NCBI GenBank assembly: GCA_030432565.1
Contig: JAUIGV010000033.1
Coordinates: 1-57,025, forward strand
DNA: 57,025 nucleotides
Origin: Verrucomicrobiia bacterium
GTDB taxonomy: Bacteria; Verrucomicrobiota; Verrucomicrobiia; Verrucomicrobiales; Akkermansiaceae
Reading direction: 5' to 3'
Under the pieces are notes generated by a model. That model did not search any database. It was not told the origin of the DNA and saw only the letters and a program-made list of their open reading frames with translations. Below are positions 27,928-36,745 of this stretch, piece by piece. The translations under genes were made by a program, and so were the position numbers. Position 1 is the stretch's first letter, and each line of letters opens with the position of its first letter.

Positions 27928-30900
27928 ATGAAAGCCGTTCTCTTCAGCTTGCTCGCCATCTTTTCGGCCGCCGCCGCCCCTCTCGAACTCAAGAAAGGCT
28001 CCCGTATTGTCCTCGTCGGCAATGGTCTCGGCTCCCGTATGATGCAGTTCGGAATTTTCGAATCTTCACTCCACATTCTCCACCCCGAAAAAAAACTCTT
28101 TATCCGCAACCTCTGCGATGAGGGCAACACCCCCGGCTTCCGCCCCCACTCCGCCCGCTCCAATCCCTGGGCCTTCCCCGGTGCCGAAAAATTCCACCCG
28201 CCCCTCTCCAAAGCCACCGACCGCTGGCGCTCCGGCCACACTGGCTCCGGTTCCTTTCCTTCACCCGACGCATGGCTCGCCCAACTCAAGCCCGACATCA
28301 TCATCGGCTTCTTTGGGTCAAACGAATCCTTCAATGGACAGACCGGGCTCGAAAACTTCAAAGCTGAACTCCGCGCCTGGATCCAGCACACCAAATCCCA
28401 AAAATACAACGGCACCTCCGCCCCTCAAATCGCCCTTATCTCCCCTCCGGGATTCGAAGATCCGGCAACCGAATCTCAACTTACCATCGACGCCAACCTC
28501 GCCCTTTACTCCACTGCTATGGCCGAGGTCGCAAAACAGGAAAAGATCTCTATCTTGAACTGCTATACCCCTTTCCAATCCTGGTATCGCGTCAAAGAAA
28601 AACTCACTCGCGACGGCCTCCTTCTCAACCGCAGCGGCCAGGAACACTTGGGCGAACTCATCATTGACCAACTCTTCGGCCAACGCCCCACCGATGCCTA
28701 TCGCTTCAACACTCGAACCGCTGTTCTCGAAAAAAATTGGGTCTGGGAAAAATACTACAAAATCCCCAACGGGGTCCACGTTTACGGTCGCCGTCACAAT
28801 CCCTTCGGCCCCAAGAACTACCCCGCCGAACTTAAAAAACTTGAACAAATGTGCGCCGTCCGCGACCAAGCGATCTGGGCCGCAGCCCAAGGCAAGCCCT
28901 TCGACCTCGCCGCCGCCGATGCCAAAACCATCGCCCTCCCCGAGATCAAAACCAATTACCGCCCCAGCAAGAAAAACGGCTCCACCAAATACCTTTATGG
29001 TGACGATGCCATTGCCTCCTTCACCCTCGCACCCGGCTACAAGATCGAACTCTTCGCCTCCGAAAAAGAATTCCCCAACCTCGCCAACCCCGTTCAAATC
29101 ACCTTCGACAACAAGGGCCGCCTCTGGGTCGCCACCATGCCCACCTACCCGCATTGGCGACCCGGCGATCCCAAGCCAAACGACAAGCTCCTCATTTACG
29201 AGGACACCGACAACGACGGCAAAGCCGACAAGGAAATCGTCTTCGCCGACAATCTCCACCTCCCCACCGGATTCGAAATTTCCCACGACGGCGTTTACGT
29301 TGCCCAGGGCAACCACCTCATCCGCCTGCAAGACACCAACAACGACGACAAAGCCGACGTCCGCGAAATCATCCTCAGCGGCTTCGACGACCACGACACC
29401 CACCACGTCATCTCCGCCTTTTGCGCCGATCCCTCCGGCGCCATCTACATGGGCGAAGGCACTTTCCTTCACTCCCACATCGAAACCGCCCACGGCCCCG
29501 TCCGCTCTTCAAACGGCGGATTCTTCCGTTACTCCCCGCAACGCAACCACCTCGAACGCACCGCCCGCCTCTCGATCCCTAACCCCTGGGGCACCGCCTT
29601 CGACCGCTACGGCCAACCCTTCTTTCTCGAAACCTCCGACCCAGACCTCCACTGGATGACTCCCGGTTCGGTCAAAGTCGACTACGGCCAATTCTGCCCC
29701 AAGCCGCCCGCCATTCTCGAAAAAAATCAACGCGTCCGCCCCACCTCCGGACTCGAATTCGTCTCCAGCCGCCACTTCCCCGATGAAGTCCAGGGCGACG
29801 TCATCCTCGGAAACACCATCGGCTTCCTCGGCCTCAAACAACATCAAATCACCGACTCCGAATCCGGCTACCAAGCCAAGCACCGCCACGACCTCCTTAA
29901 ATCCTCCGATGGCAACTTCCGCCCCGTCGATCACGAGTTCGCACCCGACGGCTCCCTCTACCTCTGCGACTGGCACAACGTCCTCGTCGGCCACATGCAA
30001 CACTCCGCCCGCGATCCTCTCCGCGACCACAAACACGGCCGCATCTACCGCATCACCTACCCAAGCCGCCCCCTCGTCAAGCCCGCCAAAATCCACGACG
30101 CCTCGCTCGAGGAACTCTTTGCAAACCTCACCCTCCCCGAAAACCGCACCCGCTACCGCACCCGACGTGAACTTCGCAGCCGTCCAATTTCTGAAGTATT
30201 TCCTGCTCTCCAACAATTGATCGACAGCTTCGATCAAAGTAATCCTGAAAAGCATCAACACCATCTCCTCGAAGCACTCTGGGTCAGTTGGGGACTTAAT
30301 CAAATAAACGTTGGTGCCCTCTCAACCCTCCTCCTCGCTCCTGATCACCGCGTCCGCGCTGCCGCCGCCGAAGTCCTTCGCTCAAACCGCGATGAAATCG
30401 AAGACGCCGCCGCCATGCTCAATCTGCTCGCCTCCGATAAATCACCGCGCGTTCGCCTTCAGGCCGCCGTCGCGGCCTCATGGCTTCCGCCCGAAAAAGG
30501 CCTCCCCATCCTTCGGGAAATCGCGACCCACCCCGTCGACAAATGGCTCAAGCCGGTCCTCGAAACCGCCACCGCTCAGCTTCAGGGAAAAGTCGTCGAA
30601 ACCGAGACCGGCGAAAAAATGCCCGAACCCACCTCACCGCTCAAAGGCGAAGCCCTCACCCTCTTCAAAAAAGGCCATGAGGTTTATTCACGCGAAGGCC
30701 ACTGCGCCACCTGTCACCAACCCGATGGACAAGGCCTCCCCGCCGCGATGTTCCCGCCTCTTGCCGAAACCAAATGGGTCAATGGCAACGAATACCGCCT
30801 CATCAAACTCACCCTCCACGGACTCCTCGGCCCCATCGAGGTGAAAGGCAAAAAATACCCCGGCCAGGTTCCCATGACCGCCTTCAAACAACTCCCCGAC

Positions 30901-31062
30901 GAGGAGATCGCCGCCGTCCTCACCTACGTCCGCAACACCTTCGGCAACAAAGCCCCCATGGTCACCCCCGCCAAAGTCAAAGCAGTCCGTGAGAAGACAA
31001 AGTCCCAACAATCCTTTTACGCCCCCGCCGACCTCCTCAAAGAACACCCGCATCGAGATTGA
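27928..31062 (+). CDS. PVC-type dehydrogenase: SGNH-like, propeller, HEAT and cytochrome c domains
   Basis: 1044 residues. Signal peptide ~1-18 (MKAVLFSLLAIFSAAAA). Order: SGNH-hydrolase-like domain (~20-260), where the catalytic block reads V-G-N-G-L-G-S instead of G-D-S, although the later D-x-x-H-like block (DGLLLNRSGQEHLG) is kept; PVC-type membrane-bound dehydrogenase propeller (~355-710, with FDNKGRLWVATMPTYPHW and D-T-D-N-D-G-K-A-D); HEAT repeats (~715-890); class I cytochrome c with haem motif C-A-T-C-H at 926-930 and a likely distal Met in the Q-V-P-M-T-A-F segment. Members of this family are thought to oxidise sugars or alcohols in the periplasm and pass electrons to the haem. The cytochrome part is duplicated downstream at 31677-32029. 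Confidence 0.9.
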   Translation: MKAVLFSLLAIFSAAAAPLELKKGSRIVLVGNGLGSRMMQFGIFESSLHILHPEKKLFIRNLCDEGNTPGFRPHSARSNPWAFPGAEKFHPPLSKATDRWRSGHTGSGSFPSPDAWLAQLKPDIIIGFFGSNESFNGQTGLENFKAELRAWIQHTKSQKYNGTSAPQIALISPPGFEDPATESQLTIDANLALYSTAMAEVAKQEKISILNCYTPFQSWYRVKEKLTRDGLLLNRSGQEHLGELIIDQLFGQRPTDAYRFNTRTAVLEKNWVWEKYYKIPNGVHVYGRRHNPFGPKNYPAELKKLEQMCAVRDQAIWAAAQGKPFDLAAADAKTIALPEIKTNYRPSKKNGSTKYLYGDDAIASFTLAPGYKIELFASEKEFPNLANPVQITFDNKGRLWVATMPTYPHWRPGDPKPNDKLLIYEDTDNDGKADKEIVFADNLHLPTGFEISHDGVYVAQGNHLIRLQDTNNDDKADVREIILSGFDDHDTHHVISAFCADPSGAIYMGEGTFLHSHIETAHGPVRSSNGGFFRYSPQRNHLERTARLSIPNPWGTAFDRYGQPFFLETSDPDLHWMTPGSVKVDYGQFCPKPPAILEKNQRVRPTSGLEFVSSRHFPDEVQGDVILGNTIGFLGLKQHQITDSESGYQAKHRHDLLKSSDGNFRPVDHEFAPDGSLYLCDWHNVLVGHMQHSARDPLRDHKHGRIYRITYPSRPLVKPAKIHDASLEELFANLTLPENRTRYRTRRELRSRPISEVFPALQQLIDSFDQSNPEKHQHHLLEALWVSWGLNQINVGALSTLLLAPDHRVRAAAAEVLRSNRDEIEDAAAMLNLLASDKSPRVRLQAAVAASWLPPEKGLPILREIATHPVDKWLKPVLETATAQLQGKVVETETGEKMPEPTSPLKGEALTLFKKGHEVYSREGHCATCHQPDGQGLPAAMFPPLAETKWVNGNEYRLIKLTLHGLLGPIEVKGKKYPGQVPMTAFKQLPDEEIAAVLTYVRNTFGNKAPMVTPAKVKAVREKTKSQQSFYAPADLLKEHPHRD
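30700..31052 (+). repeat. Direct repeat, copy 1 (cytochrome c module)
   Basis: The DNA from CACTGCGCC at 30700 matches 31677 onward with no gap (constant offset 977) and only scattered substitutions, until both coding ends near 31052/32029. The copies are separated by ~620 bp containing a small membrane-protein gene. Confidence 0.9.
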
Positions 31063-31150
31063 GCGGCGGGACGCTCATTATCCGTATAACCTCACACCTC
31101 AGATTCCAAACAATCCTTGGAGGAAAACTAACCCCTGCTAGACTCACCGA

Positions 31151-31630
31151 GTGAAAATCAGCACCTCATTCTACTACCTTAGAAAGGTGTTTTTTGGTTT
31201 CCTCCTCTTCGCAATGTATCAGGCGATCTTGACTCAGTCTGACAAGATTCTGTACATCCTGCACGACCCTGATGCCTCCCTCCCCCTACTGACTCGGTGC
31301 TTGGGATACTTCGTCCCTGAGACGCACATTGCGATGTCAGTTTCATCGTGGCTTATTTCCATAATAGGCTTCCTAAGCTACACTAAACTGTGCTCACAGA
31401 GTCACTCGTGGCTAATATCCTTCACCACTGTTGTGGTCTGCATTTGGTCGATGATCGCAGCAGATCTTCCGTTTAGAATTCTGCTTCGCCCCGCAAATCT
31501 GAACAAACCTGCCTCGTGGTTGGAACACCTTGATGAAACTCTCTGGATCCTTCTCCCCTCCTTGGTAATCTTGGCCATCTGCACTTCCCGGTATCAAAAA
31601 GAGAAATCAATCCGCAGCATTCTCGGATAG
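31151..31630 (+). CDS. Small four-helix membrane protein of unknown function
   Basis: 159 residues with about four hydrophobic segments (VFFGFLLFAMYQAIL, AMSVSSWLISIIGFL, LISFTTVVVCIWSMIAA, LWILLPSLVILAICT) and a short basic tail. Not recognised. It is visibly richer in A/T than its neighbours and is sandwiched between two copies of a cytochrome c module, so it may have arrived with the duplication. The start is uncertain: GTG at 31151 has no close ribosome binding site (a GGAGG lies ~28 nt upstream); an ATG at 31214 would remove the first helix. Confidence 0.6.
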   Translation: MKISTSFYYLRKVFFGFLLFAMYQAILTQSDKILYILHDPDASLPLLTRCLGYFVPETHIAMSVSSWLISIIGFLSYTKLCSQSHSWLISFTTVVVCIWSMIAADLPFRILLRPANLNKPASWLEHLDETLWILLPSLVILAICTSRYQKEKSIRSILG

Positions 31631-31634
31631 ACTG

Positions 31635-32036
31635 ATGACCCAATCGGGCCCTCTCCTCGTCAACGAAGGCAAACTCCACTGCGCCACCTGTCACCAACCC
31701 GATGGACAAGGTCTCCCCGCCGCCATGTTCCCGCCTCTTGCTGAAGCCAAATGGGTCAATGGCAACGAATACCGCCTCATCAAACTCACCCTCCACGGAC
31801 TCCTCGGCCCCATCGAAGTGAAAGGAAAAAAATACCCCGGCCAAGTTCCCATGACCGCCTTCAAACAACTTCCCGACGAAGAGATCGCCGCCGTCCTTAC
31901 CTACGTTCGTAACACCTTCGGCAACAAAGCCCCCATGGTCACCCCCGCCAAAGTCAAAGAGGTCCGCGAAGCCACAAAATCCCAAGCCGGATTCATCGCC
32001 CCCGCCGACCTTTTGAAGCAGCATCCCCACAAGTAG
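31635..32036 (+). pseudogene. Chimeric fragment: glycosidase piece joined to a duplicated cytochrome c module
   Basis: 133 codons. From residue 15 it copies the cytochrome c end of the PVC-type dehydrogenase, including C-A-T-C-H-Q-P-D-G. The first 14 residues (MTQSGPLLVNEGKL) instead match T-Q-S-G-P-L-L-V-R-Q-G-I-L in the phosphodiester glycosidase encoded at 33266-34051: 34 of 39 nt agree (31641-31679 against 33761-33799). The fragment has no signal peptide, so the haem could not be attached in the periplasm; a functional cytochrome is unlikely. It starts 5 bp after the stop of the small membrane-protein gene. A source for gene conversion of the upstream gene is one possible role. Confidence 0.7.
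31677..32029 (+). repeat. Direct repeat, copy 2 (cytochrome c module)
   Basis: Second copy of the repeat at 30700-31052. The left boundary falls where the two sequences share GAAGGC near CACTGCGCC, a short homology that could have guided the junction with the glycosidase-derived piece. Confidence 0.9.
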
Positions 32037-32056
32037 CCGAAAGCTCCTGCTTTCGG
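32037..32056 (+). repeat. REP-like hairpin immediately after a stop codon
   Basis: CCGAAAGC (32037-44), loop TCCT, GCTTTCGG (32049-56): a perfect 8-bp stem that begins at the base after the TAG stop of the chimeric fragment. The core AAAGCTCCTGCTTT recurs at 41002-41015, again right after a TAG stop. A second hairpin, AGCTGGA-GTT-TCCAGCT, follows at 32079-32095. These could be REP-like elements or transcript 3' stabilisers. Confidence 0.5.
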
Positions 32057-32078
32057 AATCTGACCCGCGCAAACTGAA

Positions 32079-32095
32079 AGCTGGAGTTTCCAGCT
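32079..32095 (+). repeat. Second hairpin, 7-bp stem
   Basis: AGCTGGA (32079-85), loop GTT, TCCAGCT (32089-95). Paired with the hairpin at 32037-32056, 22 nt away. Two adjacent hairpins of this size are the usual layout of REP doublets, though only one copy of this second hairpin is in the window. Confidence 0.4.
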
Positions 32096-32188
32096 ACCTT
32101 GACCTCCGATCATTTCATCATGGTTTTGCATCAAGCAAACCTCGAGAACGCGGATGGACATCGATTCCTGAATTCGTAGTCTACCAGC

Positions 32189-33250
32189 ATGTCAGCCTGC
32201 TCCCTCCCTCTCACAGCCCTTCTGACCGCCTCCTTCGTCGCTTCCGGGAAATGCGAAACTCAAAGCGACTTCCATGATGCCAAGGAGGTGGACACCATCG
32301 CCTTCGGCTCTTGCTACAACCCCCGCGATAAGAAGGACGTTATGTTCGATACCGTGCTCAAACAAAACCCGGACATCTTTATCTTTCTTGGCGACAACAT
32401 TTACGGCGACACGAAGGACATGAAGGTCCTCAAGAAAAAATACGGGGAACTCGAAGCCGTGGAAGGCTTCCGGAAACTTCGTGATGCCACCACCATGCTG
32501 GCAACCTGGGATGATCACGACTTCGGCACCAACGATGGCGGGAAAAGCTACCCCATGCGTGAGGCTTCCGAAAAAATCTTCCTCGACTTCTTCAATGACC
32601 CTGCCGATTCCCCACGCCGGAAACGCGAGGGGATTTATGGTTCATATACCTTCGGAACTCCAGGCAAGACCTGCCAGGTCCTCGTTTTCGATACCCGCTA
32701 CTTCCGGGACGAAATTCCCGGGACTAAGAAGAAAAAGAAGCCGGGCACCGTCGGCTGGTACGAGCCCACCACCGATGTCAGCAAAACCCTTCTCGGAGAG
32801 GCCCAGTGGAGGTGGCTCGATGAACAACTCGAGGTGCCCGCCGATCTGCGTATCATTGCGAGCAGCATTCAGACACTCTCTTTCGAAAAAGGAATGGAGA
32901 ATTGGGGGAACGTCCCGCATGAACAAAAACGCCTCTTCGACCTCCTCAAAAAACACAAAGCCCATCACACCTTCGCTATTTCAGGCGACGTCCACTTCGC
33001 CGAACTCTCGAAAAAAGACCTCGATGGATATCCCTTTTACGATCTCACCAGCAGCGGCTTTTCACATACCAGCAAATCATGGGCCCAGGCCAACAACTCC
33101 TTTCGCGTGGGCTCCTCACACTGGCAACTCAATGCCGGGCTCATCCAGATCGACTGGGCGCAAAAGTCCGTCGAACTGGCGATCATCAATCCCAAAGGCG
33201 AGAAGATTTTGAAGCATCCCTTGAAGCTCTCGGAGCTGAAATTTAAATAG
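32189..33250 (+). CDS. PhoD-like alkaline phosphatase
   Basis: 353 residues with an N-terminal hydrophobic export signal (residues ~5-18). The PhoD-type metallophosphatase blocks are all visible: F-G-S-C-Y near residue 40, FLGDNIYGDT (~66-75), W-D-D-H-D-F-G-T-N-D (~108-117), and S-G-D-V-H-F-A-E-L (~265-273). PhoD enzymes release phosphate from mono- and diesters at the cell surface using Fe3+ and Ca2+. At 353 residues it is a short, N-terminal-domain-lacking version. The ATG at 32189 gives the signal. The next gene starts 15 bp after its stop, suggesting an operon with the phosphodiester glycosidase; both fit scavenging of phosphate esters. Confidence 0.92.
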   Translation: MSACSLPLTALLTASFVASGKCETQSDFHDAKEVDTIAFGSCYNPRDKKDVMFDTVLKQNPDIFIFLGDNIYGDTKDMKVLKKKYGELEAVEGFRKLRDATTMLATWDDHDFGTNDGGKSYPMREASEKIFLDFFNDPADSPRRKREGIYGSYTFGTPGKTCQVLVFDTRYFRDEIPGTKKKKKPGTVGWYEPTTDVSKTLLGEAQWRWLDEQLEVPADLRIIASSIQTLSFEKGMENWGNVPHEQKRLFDLLKKHKAHHTFAISGDVHFAELSKKDLDGYPFYDLTSSGFSHTSKSWAQANNSFRVGSSHWQLNAGLIQIDWAQKSVELAIINPKGEKILKHPLKLSELKFK

Positions 33251-33265
33251 TGCTCCCGCTCATCG

Positions 33266-34051
33266 ATGCCTTTATCTCTCAAAACGGCTGGCTCTTTTCT
33301 CCTTCTCGTCCTCCTTGGAAGCTGCAAGGAACAGGCTTCAGCCGGCTCTAAAATCGAACCCCTGGATTTGGCCAACGGCGTCACTATCGCGACGATCGAC
33401 CACGATGGAAGTTCCTGGCAGGTCGTCACTGTCGACCCATCGAAATCGAAACCCTCATTCCGTCTTTCCGACCCCTCAGGCAAACCTCTCCGGGATTTTT
33501 CAACCTTCGAAAAAGCCGCTCAAAAGGCCAACGAAACAATCGTCTGGATGATGAACGCCGGCATGTATCACAAGGGAGGCTTTCCAGTCGGCCTTTGTAT
33601 CGTCGACGGCCTCGAGATCACGCCGGTCAACACTTCTGATGGTGAAGGGAATTTCTTTTTGAAGCCCAACGGCATTTTCTTTCTCACCAAGGACGGGGCA
33701 CAAATCATCGAAACCAATGAGTGGGATCTCACGATTGCTCCCGACGTTCAAGGTGCCACGCAATCCGGCCCTCTCCTCGTCAGACAAGGCATACTCCACC
33801 CTGCCATTCGCCCCAACTCACCAAACAAACTAATCCGCAACGGTGTCGGGGTCCGACGCGACGGGCACCTTTGCTTCGCGATCTCGATAACACCTGTTTC
33901 CTTTCACGAAATGGCGATTTTCCTGAGGGACCAACTCAATTGCTCCGACGCCCTTTACCTCGATGGCACTGTTAGCGCTCTTTACGCTCCCGGAGCGGGC
34001 CTTAGGCCGGAAGCCAGCGGCCTCGGACCTGTGATTGGGCTTTGGCAATAA
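33266..34051 (+). CDS. Phosphodiester glycosidase (NAGPA-domain) lipoprotein
   Basis: 261 residues. A lipobox L-L-G-S-C places the lipidated Cys at residue 20. The rest matches the NAGPA/phosphodiester glycosidase family: V-W-M-M-N-A-G-M-Y, FLKPNGIFFL, A-T-Q-S-G-P-L-L-V, R-N-G-V-G-V-R-R-D-G and A-L-Y-L-D-G-T-V-S. The family namesake removes GlcNAc from phosphodiester-linked sugars; bacterial homologues act on exported glycans or wall phosphodiesters. It follows the PhoD-like gene by 15 bp. Part of its A-T-Q-S-G-P region is copied in the chimeric fragment at 31641-31679. Confidence 0.88.
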   Translation: MPLSLKTAGSFLLLVLLGSCKEQASAGSKIEPLDLANGVTIATIDHDGSSWQVVTVDPSKSKPSFRLSDPSGKPLRDFSTFEKAAQKANETIVWMMNAGMYHKGGFPVGLCIVDGLEITPVNTSDGEGNFFLKPNGIFFLTKDGAQIIETNEWDLTIAPDVQGATQSGPLLVRQGILHPAIRPNSPNKLIRNGVGVRRDGHLCFAISITPVSFHEMAIFLRDQLNCSDALYLDGTVSALYAPGAGLRPEASGLGPVIGLWQ

Positions 34052-34086
34052 AGCCGGGGCATGAACCTCGCAGCTCTTGAAGTGCT

Positions 34087-35901
34087 TCACCGGGGAGTTG
34101 CAATACGAGTGAGGTGCCGACGGAGAAACCACCTTGTTCGCGCTGCCGGGGAATCCTTCACGGGAAGTATCAAAACCTCCCGTCCGTCGCCCAAATTTTT
34201 GCGGGTGGCATTTACCAGATCAAGAAGTTCGATCGCCGGGAGCCAGGTCCCATCACCCAGGCCGGATGAGATTTCAATAGCCACCCTTGCGCCGTTGACA
34301 ACAAAATCACCACCCGGGACTCCGTCACCTCCGGCACACACCGGCACTTGCACCGTGAGTTGTCCCTCGGTTCGAGCCACTTCGAGGACGGAAGGAGAAT
34401 CGGACATCGAAGGGTTGTTCCCAGTCACCAGCTCTACCCAGTTCGCCTGACCATCTTGATCGGGATCGGCGGTGGGAGCAGCATCTTCGCCAGTGAGGCC
34501 ATGATTACCGGCCCACGTCGCCAGCACCTCGGAAGCATCGAGATCGGTGCTTCTTCCGTGAAGCATCGTAAATCCGCGGAAGCCCGATTGGGAATTGTGC
34601 GACCATGTGGCAGGATGGGAGTCAATCACGGTATAGGTTCCGGGTTTCAACACAACCGAGGGCCGGACGTCCCAGCTGGCATTGGCCACACCACCCTGCC
34701 CAAGTCGACCGGATGCCTGCCAAGGACCATAAGTGGTGCCATCATCGTGACGAAGAGCAATCGTCCCCGGCAGAACTCCATTGTTGAAGTAGTGATAATT
34801 GCTCAAAAAGGAAACGAATGTCGACTGTTCAAGAGTGAAAGTGGTTGGCGCAGACGGCCCGCTTTGCACCCCCCCAATATTGCCATTATTGAAGATTTCG
34901 CGGTCATCCCCCCGGACAACCAAAGTTAAACGTTGAGAGGCCGTTCCTCCGATTCCCTCTGCGTTTAGTTCAACAGAATAGAGACCCTCCGTTTCCGGAA
35001 CACCCGTGATAAGTCCGGAAGTCGGCTCCAACACCAACCCTGCCGGCAGGCCACTGGCTGAGTAGCTGGCAGGCTGGTTGTTGGCGACAATTTGATAGCT
35101 TACTTCCTGTCCAAGCTGTCCATTCAGAAGACTTGAACTGGTCATCCGCGAGACCGGCGGAGTCACCAATTTTGAAGTCGCCGTGCTCGATCCCGGCTCG
35201 GCACTCTCGGAGGCAAGAGCAATGTCCACTCTGGTGTGAATGGCATTTGTGATCGACGAAAGGACCGTCAAAGTTAATCCCTGTGTCGCGGTGTTCACGG
35301 GTTGGTATCCGGCCTCATCAATTCTCAACCAGTAATCGGTAATCGGAATCGTCGGATTATTACCGGTTCCTTCCGCTCTTTCGCCTTCAGGAATCGTCTC
35401 CACATTCGTCCGACCTGTATAGGCCGGGTGGTTGAAACTAAAACTACCATCCGGGTTGGTGAAAACCGTCTCAATATAACGGCCCGGCCTCCCCAAGCTG
35501 ATTTCGATATTTCCCAAAGGCTGGCCGCTTCCTGCCTCTCTTACCACACCTTGGACAAAAGCAAGCTTGGGAACCATCCTAACCTCCAGCGGTTCAACAG
35601 AGAGATGGGAACGTCGATAGTGATAGTAGCGGTCAAGTGGATCCGTCGCATCAAGTGCGTAAAATTCCCACGAATCCAGATTCAATTCATCCTCATAAGT
35701 CACAACGTAATTGCCATCTGGATCGGACAGTGCCTTTGGAGTTAAATCCACCCGGCCTCTTCCCCCGCCGTAGCATTCAATACCCGAAATCGGAGCCCCC
35801 GTCCGGGCATCGGTCACCCGTCCCGTCCACGAAATTGGATCTGCGACCGATGGCGCAAATGACAAACCAAACAAAATCAGTGAAGCCACTTTTCCTTTCA
35901 T
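34087..35901 (-). CDS. Secreted Cna-B/Ig-domain surface protein
   Basis: 604 residues. The ATG at 35901 gives a signal peptide ending P-S-V-A-D; the frame opens earlier (36087) but that leader is unconvincing. Residues ~25-115 and ~125-215 are carboxypeptidase-regulatory/Cna-B-like beta domains (G-R-V-T-D-A-R-T-G-A-P-I; G-V-V-R-E-A-G-S-G-Q-P-L-G). Residues ~270-350 form a putative Ig domain (S-A-S-G-L-P-A-G-L-V-L-E-P). A following region holds FVSFLSNYHYFNNG and T-Y-T-V-I-D-S-H-P, then an EF-hand-like D-P-D-Q-D-G-Q-A-N-W and a C-terminal beta module ending T-R-W-F-L-R-R-H. No catalytic motif. A surface structural or ligand-binding role is inferred. Convergent with the glycosidase gene, 35 bp apart. 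Confidence 0.8.
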   Translation of the reverse strand: MKGKVASLILFGLSFAPSVADPISWTGRVTDARTGAPISGIECYGGGRGRVDLTPKALSDPDGNYVVTYEDELNLDSWEFYALDATDPLDRYYHYRRSHLSVEPLEVRMVPKLAFVQGVVREAGSGQPLGNIEISLGRPGRYIETVFTNPDGSFSFNHPAYTGRTNVETIPEGERAEGTGNNPTIPITDYWLRIDEAGYQPVNTATQGLTLTVLSSITNAIHTRVDIALASESAEPGSSTATSKLVTPPVSRMTSSSLLNGQLGQEVSYQIVANNQPASYSASGLPAGLVLEPTSGLITGVPETEGLYSVELNAEGIGGTASQRLTLVVRGDDREIFNNGNIGGVQSGPSAPTTFTLEQSTFVSFLSNYHYFNNGVLPGTIALRHDDGTTYGPWQASGRLGQGGVANASWDVRPSVVLKPGTYTVIDSHPATWSHNSQSGFRGFTMLHGRSTDLDASEVLATWAGNHGLTGEDAAPTADPDQDGQANWVELVTGNNPSMSDSPSVLEVARTEGQLTVQVPVCAGGDGVPGGDFVVNGARVAIEISSGLGDGTWLPAIELLDLVNATRKNLGDGREVLILPVKDSPAARTRWFLRRHLTRIATPR

Positions 35902-36470
35902 TTCTTGTCCATAAGCAGAAAATCTGGATTTTACCACCGGTCCGCTGGAGGCCATTTTTATTGAGTTCGGGTTCATTTGAGAGGGAGGGTTGTTGATAAA
36001 TTGGTCGGGGCTTTCGATCCACCTCGAGATCGATACAGAGGACTCCGACCTCTCGCCCCCAAGGCTATTACTTTCCAATGTTCCCATCTATGCATTAGCT
36101 TTTAATAACTGCGCATAGACTGCTCCAAGCAGGTTTCCTCCTTGTTAGGATCCGGGCTCCTGTTGGACGAAAACAGCGGATCAAGAAGCCGCCGATAGCC
36201 GCCAGGGGACCACGAAAGGAGAGGCTGAACGAGCCTCAATCCAACTCACTACCTCCAAGGCGACAAGTAGCCTTGGCACCGTCTGAAAAATTCCAAACGA
36301 GTGTTTTTGATGCAGATTAGATGATGAGCACCAAGATGCCGCTTGGGGCCAGGAGACGATCACGTTGTGGAATTAACATCCAGGAGCCAAGGAGCGCTTG
36401 CCGTCACGGTCAACAGCAACCCCCTTCACCTCACCCTTGAGAAAACCAGGATCCCGGGACATCAACACGA
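35902..36470. other. Region with no supported gene
   Basis: Holds the promoter side of the Cna-B/Ig gene. At 36343-36460 the plus frame reads G-A-L-A-V-T-V-N-S-N-P-L-H-L-T-L, faintly like the N-terminal strand of GH31 glycosidases, but it is too short to call a gene remnant. No repeats or RNA genes seen. Confidence 0.4.
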
Positions 36471-36656
36471 TCACTCGCCATCCGACGGACGTTTCACCGG
36501 AATGGTCGTGGGCTCTTCCAACTCCAGCTTCTCGGGCCCCATGCCACTTCCCTTGTGTGAGCCATCACAAAAAGGATAGTTCGCAGATTTTCCGCAAGTG
36601 CACATCCAGTGGGTTCCGGCTTCGAGGGTAATTTCTTGATCAGCTTTATCGCTCAT
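36471..36656 (-). CDS. Small CDGSH iron-sulfur protein
   Basis: 61 residues from the ATG at 36656 (an ATG five codons upstream is also possible). It carries the complete CDGSH signature C-T-C-G-K-S-A-N-Y-P-F-C-D-G-S-H, in which three Cys and one His hold a 2Fe-2S cluster (residues ~19-33). Single-CDGSH proteins of this size are electron-transfer or cluster-transfer proteins, soluble in the cytoplasm. Preceded on the other strand by a divergent region of 89 bp to the DUF6797-like gene. No partner gene is evident. Confidence 0.9.
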   Translation of the reverse strand: MSDKADQEITLEAGTHWMCTCGKSANYPFCDGSHKGSGMGPEKLELEEPTTIPVKRPSDGE

Positions 36657-36745
36657 GCCGGACCCTGACATAATCGCAGCCAATCTGCAATCGACCATCT
36701 CCCGAAGCTTGCCGACGAATCCTTGATCTCTATCCTCCCGTCCCA

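Noticed and set aside
28318-30303. Two long minus-strand frames (391 and 264 codons) within the PVC-type dehydrogenase gene
   Set aside because: Very Val/Gly/Glu-rich, a by-product of the GC-rich codon bias of the real gene on the plus strand.
36343-36470. Remnant of a GH31-like glycosidase
   Set aside because: Only about 20 suggestive residues; no second motif and no continuing frame.
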